From: Apteryx mantelli
Taxonomy: Eukaryota; Chordata; Aves; Apterygiformes; Apterygidae
DNA length: 64,000 nt
Assembly (NCBI RefSeq): GCF_036417845.1
Contig: NC_089979.1
Span: 120,313,415-120,377,414 of the forward strand
Reading direction: 5' to 3'
Part shown: positions 44,101 through 56,100 of the stretch, in pieces
Layout of the letters: the number at the start of each line of letters is the position of its first letter
How positions within the stretch are numbered: position 1 is the first letter of the stretch
Program-made: the position numbers and the translations under genes
The notes under the pieces: generated by a model
Told to the model about the DNA's origin: nothing
Databases searched by the model: none
The model's input: the letters and a program-made list of their open reading frames with translations, nothing else

Positions 44101-47100
44101 CTCTGAAACTTGGGGTGTTTATCAATAGTTCATGATCTGTGAGTATAGAGAGATGTGGGTGGCTTAGCATCAGGGGCTGGAAAAGAAACGGAAATACCAT
44201 TGCTATAAACAACATAAAGAGTATCAACACTTAGGACTTTTTTCCTGTGCGTTTAAGCAACCTACTTTCCTTCAACCTCTTTTCCTTAGAAACCCATGGA
44301 GAATGGAACTTGAAGAAACCTCTCCATTTCCTATCATTTTGAGTTTTCTGGGATGGTTTTAGGCTACTTTTCTTAATATGTGTGTATATATATATTTTTT
44401 TAACTTTAATCTTTCTGTTTTACAGGCACATATCTCATTGTAATAACAAAAAAGAAAAAAGTAGGTGAGATTTTCAGTCATGTGATCTGGAAAGCTACAG
44501 ACTTTGACATCCTCTCCTACAAAAAGACCATGCTGCATTTAACTGATATTCAGGTAAGAGTGGATTGATTTGCAGGGTGGGGAGATTTCACTTGACTTCT
44601 TTTCTTCTGGTTTCTTATGTTAATCTTTGTTACAGTTGGACCTAATTTGATGATGAAACTATGTTTGGGGGGGGTCTTTTTTTGTTAAGAAGCGGTGTGA
44701 ACTATATTTTCCTCTCTGATTTGTTCACACTACTGTAATTGACATAATATTCAGGTATAAATGTGTGTGTTTAAAAAAAAAAAAGTTACATCATTCAAAA
44801 TAACAGATCAATATCGTGCAACTTAGAATATTGGCCGCACTGAGTTTGAAGTGCATGTTGTATGCTTCCCCCTATTTAGGATGATGCAGTGAGGGAGGGA
44901 GGAGACTGTCTTGCTGTATCTCTGTTCTTGTCCTGAAATCCAGTACCATCTTTTCTCCTCTGAGGGCCTTAATCAAGGCCTTGCTTGCCTAGTGTACTTT
45001 AGAGGTGTTCTAGTATTGCCTGCTGCACAGTCTGTTACAGAGCAGTCTTCCTGAGCCAGTCCACAAAATCACTACCCCTCTTCCTGTTAATTTTTCTCAT
45101 GGCTTTACTGTTCTGATAGCCCCTACAATAAACTGTCTTTTTGGTGTTTAGTTATCTGTCTTGCTTAATTCATGGAATTATTCTATTATATACTTACCAA
45201 GCAGGGACAAATTAAATTTTGAGTGGGAGGAATAGGATGAAGTTTATTTTAAAACGAGTATGTTGTAGGTTTGATACAGAGCAGGCAAGGGTGTCTGACC
45301 AGTGAAGCTAAAGGCAAATCTTGATGGTCTTTCAGAAGAATGAGGTTAATCAAAACTTGAACCAGAACACTTCCTAGTTATTGGCATAATCTTGACAGTA
45401 AGTTTTATCCTTTGTTACCATTCAGTCTCTTTTTTTTGACTGAATGACTTTCAGGGAAAATGATGGCTTCCTTTTTGCTTGGAAGTCACTAATGTCAGTT
45501 TAATCTCAGTAGCTCTAGTAAGTTACCTCAGATTAAATATCTCAGGAGTACTGTTTTCTGCTGTCTACCATACTTGCTGAACTCTGTTATAGTATGGTAG
45601 CCACAAGTTATCAGTACACTGGTATTAAAATTGCAGTCTCTTGCTTTCTTTCTTGTTCTCTGGATACTCTCATCTGCTTCTAGAGTACTAGCAAAGTTCG
45701 GATCATCGCTTCAAAAAGTAGAGGTAGCTTTTAAGAATAAGATAATTTGACATTAATAAATGAGCTGTTTCTTCCCACCCCCCCCCCTTTTCTTCCCAAC
45801 AGTTGCAGGACAATAAGGTATTTTTATCAATGATTAGTCATGTCTTGAGTGTGGATGGATTTTACTTCTCAACAACGTATGACCTAACACACACTCTGCA
45901 ACGGTTAGCTAACACCAGCCCAGAGTTCCAGGAAATGAGCCTCCTAGAGAGGGTAAGGATTTCATTTTGCTTTGTATCCTTGTCTAACTCACTGTCGTTC
46001 AGTTCTCTGTGGTACAAGTTTAGTTTATGCAGCTGGTGTTTAAATGGTGTCAAAACAAATGATCACAAACTAAAGGAAGCTTCGTACAAGGTTTAGAATG
46101 ATATTGCTGAAAGCTGCGCTCCTAGTACACTTCAGCTTAAACCTTCTACTTTTTTTACAGTTAATACCATCCGTAACAATTTAGTATACTAAAGAGTTTG
46201 TAGTCCTCTATTAAACTAAAAATGGTTTTGCTGTTTTAATCATTAAGTTAAATTAGTGAAATGGATTTACATTTGTTGCTTAGATGCAAATCATTATAAT
46301 AAAAGTAGCATTGTGTTTCTGAACTGTGTAATTATACCATCTCTGTGATCTTGTCAATCCAATTGTAGTGGGGCAGTTCTCTGAAAAAAGGAGGTGGTCG
46401 CAAGAAGAAAAGGAAGCAACCAAGCAAGTGTGCAAAGTAGACTGAGTCAAGTTACTGTTCGAGTTTGCTTCCTTATGTGCTTAGAATAAGGTTGGAACTA
46501 GCTGGTCTGTAATGCTCCAGCACAGAAATGTATTCAGTGCTGCAGTTCCCTGCCTAAAGTGTTAGGGATTGTGGCTGAGCATACTAGCCCACCCTTCCTC
46601 AGTTTCATAGTCTATTAGCAATGACAAGCTTTAGAAATCTGTTTAGAAGTGACTGCAAATTTTAGATCAGGCAGATCAGAACGCCTTTCTAAAAGGTCTG
46701 CCTTAGTTGAAGTTGAAGAGGAAGGAAAAAATATCTTGCCTCTGACTTGAATATTCAACATTTCTAATTGCAACAAGAACTAGAGAGAAACCTCCTGCCC
46801 TTCCCCCCCCCCCCCCCCCCCCCAAATTCAGGAATGGCCTGCTTTTTCTTGAGGTGGAGTAAATCTCTTGAGTCTGTTCATATTCTCTTTCAAAATAATG
46901 TGGAACAGAACTGTGGGTTTATGGGTTTTGGCCCTCAAATGTTGCATTCTAAACTGTGCTTGTTCCTTATGTCTTAGACAACAGAACCACACAGCCAAAC
47001 TCAAATTCAGCTTAATAAAAACCTCTCCTATGCTTCAGAGCTCCAGAATCCTTGTCCTGGTAAATTACTGAACACTGAAACATGAACAAGGTTTGAACTG

Positions 47101-50100
47101 CCTAGACACTGAAATATTGAAACCCTGGAAGTGAACAGCAGTCTTTGTTCCTTTGCAAAAGAGATGACAGTGAAGTCGCAAGACTTTGTCTCTTACTAAA
47201 CTAAGGAGGCAGCGCAGTTTTTCTTCTAAGCTGTGGGTTGTTTGTGTTTTTTTGTTTGTTTTTAGTCTGTTGGGGGACTATTTTGCATTATCAAACACAC
47301 TTGCAGTACTATTGCTGGGGAGAGCAGTTGCTGACATAGAAGGATTGGTTTGCCTTAAAATTGTGGCACTTCAGAGTGCTGTTTGAAAGGCAAAGCATAG
47401 TAAAAAGGAGGATCATTTTTAAGTAGATAGAGATGTTTGTTAGTTAGAACCATTTTAATGTAACTTCATGTTCCTGTGGTAGCGGTATAATGGCATAACA
47501 AAAGGTTGATGGTAATTTTGGGTATCTCCATCAATACAAGAGAAATTTCGTCTATAGTTTGTTCTTAATGGGTGTGGTAGAAGGAAACAGTGCTACTATA
47601 AGTGTACTAAAGTGTCATGTGAGGTTTTTTCACTAGTTCAAATCCTACTTGCAGTATGATTTGCCTATAAAGAAGCATGTAAACAGACCCAGACTACTAG
47701 GTCTAAAAGCTGTTTTTAGGACAATCCATTATCCAAGGTAATAAGTGCTCCTCAGGACATGAGGCACGAAAGTTCATATTTCTGTTAGCATAGACTCATC
47801 CATATGACAGGCAGCTCTATTCCAGTTTTTTTTTGGGGGGGGGGGGGGCGGGGGGATGTTTTACTAAAAGATCTAGTATGTGATTGACTTCTAGCAGACG
47901 ATTGTACTTAGGACTGCTCCAACACTGAGCTTGAATTAACCTCCTCCTCAGAATGAATGCTTTGTCCTCCTGCCTCATGTCATGAGACCTATGCCACCTC
48001 TCCATAGCTTTCACTGCACTCTGCAGGGATTGTCACTTTCTGACTAACCTGGTAGCTCTTTGGAATGTGCTCAGATCCTTGCTCAAGGCATTTTTAAGGT
48101 GAATTGGGAATAGGAAATATGCAAAGTTAAAGAGGATGTTTTGTGTTGCTGTTAAAGAACTTCTTCTTTTTCCTCTTCAACTATGAATATTGTTTAACTT
48201 TCAGTTCTTAATTGTTGATTATTACTTACAAAACTCCTTGCGTTTTTACCTTCTGCCCATTTTAGGAATGTTACCTTGCTATTGTTCTTGAAACTTTTGA
48301 TAATCTTGTCAAGCCTTGTTTACTTAGGGCAGATACTTGAATGCACTGCTGATATTGCAGCTGAATTGTTAATGGCTTAGCATGTCTGAGGTCAAGCAGC
48401 TCCCTCAAAAATTAGAGGGAATTATCCTTTTTTCTTTTAACAGTTTAATTTCTTTTTTAGCTTTCTACTTGAGGCTATATGAATGATAAGATGAAAGGGT
48501 GCTCCATCTTAAAGTACATCTGTTCACCTAGACTTGTGTTAGTGCGTGGGTGCTATAAATCTTTCTTTATATTGAATTAAACAGAGCTTAAAGCCTCTAA
48601 GAGCTCTTCTTCTTCTTTTTTTTTTTTCTTGCAGGCAGATCCACGGTTTGTGTGGAATGGGCATCTTCTTAGAGAATTTGCTGCTCAACCAGAGGTAATC
48701 TCTGTGCAGTGATTATATTGCTACACAATGAATACACTTGGTACTAAAAGTGTACAACATTCTCCTATAATTCTCTGTCTTATTTCAGGCAGCCAGAATC
48801 TGGCATAACTTGTTATTCGTCTTCTAGATTAGCAAAAGTACTGTGTGTGTAAGTTAAAAACGATTCAGTGTGACAGCCTTTTGCTTTCCAACTTCCAACT
48901 ATACTCCAGTGCCCTCAATAGTACATGGTTAAGCTGACTCTTTGCAAGTGCCTGCATTTGAAGGTACTGTGCTGATACCATGCTGAGAAATATTAACTCA
49001 AGGGGAAGTTATACTGCATGCCACATGCTTCTCAAGCTTTTTTAGTCTAACTACTTGTTTATCTCTAGTATTTGCAGAGTTCAGTTTGTCACTTCTTAAT
49101 AGTTTCAAATCATCTTTCTCCATGAGTGCAATTTTAAAATCCATTTGTCTAGTGAATAGGTTGTGGAGCTGATATTAAGAGCGAGACTGATTTTTAGATT
49201 CTTTTGGTTTATTTGAAATGTACGCTCATACAATGTTTGCTTATATTTGCTGGATGGAGTGAATTCAAAATGTATGACCATGAGCCACGAGTATAGTATG
49301 TCATTGGCCAGGCTGATTTAAGCTCCTTCGTACCAGAGACTTTAGAAGCATGTTAAACTTTTTAAGTTGTCCTCACTACAGCAACCTTTTTTCTTTATCG
49401 GTACTGCCCATTTATCCAAGTGAATTATACACAGTTTCTATTTCTGTCTCAGTAACCTGAGGAGACATGCTTTTACATTAGATAGCACTGTTCCAAAATG
49501 CTGGATTGTAGAGTGTTGATTTTTTTTTATTTTGTTTTGTTTTGAAATGTGATGATATGAATTAACAAAGGGCTGTTGTGCCTGCTCTGGAGGGAGGAAG
49601 GAAGCCTTGGGGCTGACTGAGTAGATGGTTTGGATGGTGCTACACAAACTATGCTGGGGAGATAAAGAACCAGTGGTGGGAAGAGCAAAGATAAAGTCAA
49701 GTGTGGTTGGTTAGTAAAAACAGTAGTAGGAGGCAAAACATAGAAGCTGAAAAGGGAGATAACTGATATATGAGGGGAAGCCTGACCTAATATTGACTAA
49801 AGGTAGCTTGCTATAGTAACAGTTGTAGATGACCAGATTTGGAACTTCTGACTTCTAGTATTGCAAAATCTTAATTTTAAGCTTTATTGAAAGACCAAAT
49901 TGTTCAGTTGTGGCAGGATGGTAGAAACTGTAGAACAAGCATTTCAAGGATTATTCACATAGAATTCTTTCTACTGAAGACTTGTGTTGCTAACTACTAT
50001 CTCAGCTTACATTGTACTGTTGAGATGATACAGCAAATCCATACCAAAAGGTTTTCAATGTGTACTGGTTTATAATTAGTGTGTTTGTAGAAGAATAAAT

Positions 50101-53100
50101 GCCTTGTTTAGGACAAAGCAGCCTGTTTTTTGCTAAGGTCACTTAATGATAACAGAATTTCACTGTTCTCCTTCCCTTCCAATAAGGGTTACATATACTA
50201 CTCTGGTTTTGTTGAGAACTTAATTTTCTCTGAGAAAATTACTGCATCTTAAACGAAGAAGGATATCAAGTATATAAAACTACCCAAAAATTCCATAATT
50301 ACATTATGTATATTTTCTTTGGCTACTAGTGTTTAATATTTTAATTGTACTGTTCTATGTCTTTGTTTCAGATCCATAGGTTTGCTACACCAGTGATGCA
50401 TGGATGTATCCTTTTATGTTGTAAAGCTCAGTGCTGAATTTAGTAGTCTAATGCAAAAAGCTTGCTGATGGGAGTAAACTATATTGGCAACTATAACAGA
50501 GAATAGTCAGAGTTAGGTTGTAGTTTGTTCACATATAGGAAAAACATGCAAGTGAGCTATGAACATTTCATGCTAACTCATTTGAATGTTTTACTACTCT
50601 TAAGCCTTAACTTGTTTAATCTTATAAACATGATTTGCATGATTCTTTCAAGGGGGTAAAAACAAAGATGAGTATGGCGAACACTTACATCAGCCTTATT
50701 TTTTTTCCTCTTGCTATAAGGATACCCTCAGTAAGCATTTTCTAATTTCTAAGTAGATACAGTGACCTGTACTAACTAACCACTAAGTAAGTAAATCAAA
50801 CAATTATTACCACGGTCTTTGGATTTAAAATAAGGGAGAATAGTTAAGACTTGAAGGAGTGCTTGTGGATGTTCCTGTTGATGCATAGAAAGATGAGGAG
50901 TTCTGCTGAAGGCTCCTTGGACACTTCTCCTAGCAAGTTGCTTTTGCTACACCAACACTTCACTTTGGGTAACAGCATTTTTAGCAAAGCATTCATGAGT
51001 TTATTTTTGCAAAGGGGTGTGTGCTTGTCAGTAGGTCTAATGCTCCCTGGAAGCATTACTGTTTGTGTAGTGATTGAGGAAAAGTCACTCCCAGGTGCTC
51101 CTGAATTTGGAGTATGAAAAGGGGTGGCTAATACTGGTCAGAGTAACTCGCGCGGCACTCTTAGCTGCTCCATCACAAAGGCCACTCAGGTATGGTCAGG
51201 GACTGGCGTGCAGACTGGACCAGTTGTTCTGGTAGGGCTATTATCACTGGCAGACCTCCAGTCCTTCCTGTGGTCGCGTATAATGGAAAGCGCAGTGGGA
51301 GTAGGTGGAGAAGCAAGTAAAGGTGGGAAAAGGGAACTGTCAAAACAACCCAATCCTTATCCTGCCTCTGCAAGTCTTGTGGGGAAGAGGCTGGGTGGAT
51401 TGCAATTGGCAGACTGCAGTTAATACCTTCCTCTGTCCTAATTTCACTACACAAATAATTAGTTTGAGTAATGTATGTGTTACTGTAATTCAAATACTAA
51501 CCAAGTGCCTTAGAAACTCATTCACAAGAATTCTAAGAGACTGGATTTCTAGTGATGAAGCTGCTAGAGCTGAAGAGCCCTAAGCAGCACTGCAGTAGTG
51601 CCACTGGCAGTTATTTCAGTAAAATCAAACTTTTTTTCCTTTTTCCTTCTCTTTAAACTTAAATATATTTTGTTCAACTATCTGGTCTGGGGTCCTGGTC
51701 TTGCAGTGATGAGAAATAATGGACTTTTTTGGATGACTGAGACTTTCACCAACTAAAGACTACACTAGGTTTAACACTTCCCTTGTTTCAAAGAAAGTCT
51801 TTTTCTTGCATGGAAAATAGTCAATAGCAAGCTGCCATTTAAGTTAGGAGAGAGATTACAGACCCATAAAATGGGTTTTCCAACTATTGCCTTGCAGTCT
51901 TGAAGTTGAATGCTTAGGAGGGGGAAGAAACTAATATTTACAATTGTTTGGGCTTTTTTGGTAGCTTTCCTTTCTTCCATTATTCTTCCTTATTCTAGTG
52001 AGCTTGAGATTCTAGTGATTGATCCCAAAATGAAGGTCTCGTCTCCTCTCCTTTCTTCCTTGACATAGGAGGAAACTAAAGAGTGGTGTCTAGCTACAAA
52101 ATCTTATTCTTAAATATTCTGCAGGAAACTGCTCAGACTGTAGGTTGAGGAGAATGCTGCTAAGCAGCTGAGTTTAGCAGTAACCGTTCTGACAGGAAAT
52201 TACTGGCTGTACAAGTGTGTTAGGTTAAAGGGTGTCGGCCTTGACAGTAACTTTCCAGGAAAGCAGAAGAATCCTTTAAGATTCTTTTTAATCATTTAAG
52301 CAGAATATCCTAATTTATGAATTCTGAGAACACTTTCGATTATGTAGGGCTAACATGTATTTTTTCCTTGGCAAATTCTTAGTTTTTGGAATTATTTGCA
52401 AACAGTGGTGCAAATGCAGAAATAAAGCAGGATGTTCCATGTACGCGGTCAGTGGGTTCTTTAACATAGCTTAGATGCTTTCATGTGTAGCTTAGCAGCT
52501 TTATATCCTTTTGAATCCTTGACAGAAAATGCAGAATCTAGATTTTCCTGTAAAATGTGCCACTTAAAAGCAAACAAAATGTATTTTCTGTAGCCAACCA
52601 TAGGACAATAAGTATCTTGACTTCCCAAAGAATAGAACAGAGTGCAGCATGCCAATACTGCAACTTGCAAAATTACTCATTTCAATCTTGTGCTTATTTA
52701 AAAGTTGTGGGTTTAGGCTGTTAGTGCCAAAGGATGAAAGTCTATGAATCTATCTGAAGAAGTTATTCTTGAGAAATGCCTTTTTTTGTTTAAGGCAATT
52801 TTAAGCAGGACAGAACAAGGTTTAAAAAATGAAAACAGTTGTTAATGACTTCTGTTTGTTCATTGATTAAACTTAGTCCCAGATTATGGTGTATCCACCA
52901 TTTTGGGTACCTAGTCTGAGCAGAAAAGCATACTTGGATAAAAAGCTACCACTGGTGACTTCTAAGGAGGCTGCATACACAGAGGCTGAACTTGATCTAC
53001 AGAAATTAGAGATTCCTTTTAGGAGCATATATGAGATGTTTGTGTTTTGAGATAAGCAAATAATAGGCCTTGAGGAAGCAAGGAAAGCATGCAGAAGAGG

Positions 53101-56100
53101 TCCAAAACCAGCTTCAGGCATGTTCTTGCCTTTAGGGTAAGGATTTGAAACCCAGTCTGCGTTACTACTAGTCCTGGAATCTATAAATGTGATGTAGTTG
53201 TGCTTAAGAGCAAAGTTTCGACAGTACAAGATATTCACTCTTCTGAAAGCCTAGAGAAAAAAGTGATCTTTTTATAAAAAGCAGTGGGGGCAAGAAGCCA
53301 CTAAGGTAGTTTGATTAAAATTATAAACGAGATGGATGTAGCACTGAACAGAACTTCAGAAATCAGTCCTTTTAAAGAAATGCATAGGAGCCTGAAACCA
53401 GATTAATATTCTGTAGAGTCCTGTTTTGTCAAAATTGTAGCAATTTTATTTTTGTGGTCAGTGACAGACCCTGTACCTTGTCTTTTGTGTTGCACATACT
53501 GATCCTAATATTAAGTTGTTTTCTCTTAACTGTATTGATGTGGTAAATGTTTACAGTTTTCTTTGAATGTGGTCATATGGTTCTTTGATCTTTTTTACCT
53601 CTTTGTTTTTTATTTTTACATATATTTAAAAAAAAACTAAGAAAAACTTGATTTTTTTTTCCTTAGCATATTATTCATCAGTTATCACTATGCACTCTTG
53701 TTCTATTAATGGAAAGTGTTTTGACTGGCTGCTTGTTTCCAGAAGAAGCTGTTTCAGAGCTGGTGTACGCTACTATGTAAGAGGTAAGCAAATTGATTTA
53801 ATTTAAAAATAATGCAAATTCCATCCATATATGTGGCTTATCTTTAAGAGGAGTTCCTGATATAATGATTTCAACAGAAAATACTTGCAACAGTAGTTTG
53901 TGTCAAGAGGTCCTCACTTCAAAGAAAATACTAGCAACCTGTATGATGAACTGAAGCACGTTCTGGTATTTATTAAACTGGCTCCTCTTTATTCCTCCTA
54001 GAGAGAAGTGAAAAGGTTTTGTTGGCTGGCATTTGTATTGCTTTACGATTTTGATTGGAGTTGATCGCAAATGTCTAGCAGGCCTTTTGGACCAGCAGTA
54101 AATTCAGCTATGAGTTTTATTGGGGCTGGGGGGAGAGGAAACTGTGAAAGCGTCTTCTCTAATTGTTTCAGGTTGGGAACTGAATAAGGAAATGATTTGA
54201 CTTTTTTTGTGTGTGTATTAGCCCCAGCATGCACGCTTTTGACAATAGTGGTCTGTTTCTCCAGTACCATTGCTGCTGAAATGTGGGTACTTCAGTGTCA
54301 AAAAACTTGTTTTATTTTGCATTGAAACAACTCAATTTCAAGGCCTATAATTATCAAAGTGTTCTTGAATTTATAGTCTTTGCTGAGCACAACTGTGCTT
54401 CTTCAGCAAGTTAAATTTGGTGCAGATCATGATAAACTTCTGCCAAAGTCTTGTTTAATTTACCATCTTCTGACAGCTCCGTGGTATTTTCTTGCTTTCT
54501 TTGAGTACTTGGAAAGGAGGGATGGGAAGCCTTTTGCTGACGTCCTGTTGTTGTCCTGCGGCCAGTCTGTGAGCTGGTTAATGAGAAGGTGTTTTCTTTT
54601 CTTTTTTCTTTTTTTCTTTTTCCTTTACCTACTTAGGTATTGATTCAGAAGGGCATGCAGCTAATTTTGTTGAAACGGAACAAATTGTGCATTACAAGGG
54701 GAGCAAAGCATCATTTGTTCAGGTAAGATCAGTATAACGAACTGGTGACTGGCTTAAGTCTTTGGTTAGTTGGTTGGCTGTCTTTTGCCTTGCAATGCTG
54801 TGCTGAGCCACAATTGGTCAGGTTGGAGTATGTTCAGAAAGGGAGCATACCAACTAAATGAGCCTGTTTTATTTTTTTAATTGGCAAGTGCTGTTTGTAA
54901 GACTTACTGTCTTAAGCTATTTTTGTTCTCTTGCAGACCCGTGGATCGATTCCTTTTTTCTGGTCTCAAAGACCAAACCTCAAGTATAAACCAAAGCCAC
55001 AGATCAGCAAGTCGGTAAATCATGTATGTGACTGTTCATTGCATTTTGGAGATTTAATATATTTGTGGGCTCATGTGGATGTGAAGGGGTGACAATCTGT
55101 AATCAGAAGAATAAAAGTTAGCAGTACTAAATTGAGTTTTATTGTTAAACAGTAGTAACAAGAAGCCTTGTATTCCTTGAGACTTGAGTTTGGATTCTGA
55201 AAAAAATCCAAGTGTGAATGAGTGTAGTTTCTCTCTGGTTCTTGTTTGTAGTAGGTTTTTGTAGCTGCACAATATTCAGCATATGTAGATTGTTTAAGGA
55301 GAGCTGAATGGACTTGGGGATAAAAGTAGAAATGTATTAGCACACTAAAGAACAATAAACGCTTTCTTGGCTATAAAAGTGCCTGTGCTATTTCATCAAA
55401 AGGATGATTACACAGGTTTTTCATAAATCACAGTTCTTACTAGTAGCATAAATGTGTCAACACCTTCTTTTTTTTTTCTTTTTCTAGATGGATGGTTTCC
55501 AAAGACATTTTGACTCACAAATAATTAGTTATGGAAAGCAAATGATTGTTAACTTGGTATGCTTCATATGTTTTTCTTGAAAGAACAACAGCTTTCTCAA
55601 GCAGGCTTGCAAGTAATACTATCCATTTTTTACCTTGCAGGTGAACCAGAAGGGTTCAGAGAAGCCTCTAGAACAAACATTTGCGAAAATGGTGAACAGC
55701 ATGGCAAATGGAATGGTCAGGTGTGTGTGAAGTGAAATGATACATTGCTATGTTAAAAGTTGGGAGTTGCCTCTGAGACCTACAAAAACTGATCGCAGTG
55801 CTTTGGGGCCTTGAACAAATACCTGATTTGTTTCAGAATTTTATTTTTTATGAAGTAACCTGCATATGACCAATGCCCCTACCTTAGAGTTTCCATTCTA
55901 AACAGAAGTAAGCCTGTGAAGAGAATATGGGGCAAAGAGAAGAGCCAGGCAGAATAAAGAAGGGATGTCAAGGGTCACGATGATGCCATGTAGTCCTGGA
56001 ATAATAGTATGCTGTGAAAACTGTGGCCATCTTCTGTATTTTGGAAAGAGAAATTGGGGCCCCACAGAACCACCTTCTGGTAGAAGGGGTTGGTTTCACT

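Larger units (their letters stand above)
45953..48634 (+). other. SACM1L: SACM1L intron 5
   Basis: This 2.68 kb GT-AG intron contains a possible alternative terminal exon (46369-46440 and downstream), a 21-C run (46803-46823) and a T9/G14 tract (47826-47855). The canonical acceptor is a long T tract ending cttgcag. Confidence 0.88.

Noticed and set aside
53665-53681. ccttag at 53661-53666 as the exon 8 acceptor
   Set aside because: Using it would break the frame and the conserved HGFITMHSC block. It is better explained as the U12 branch element.
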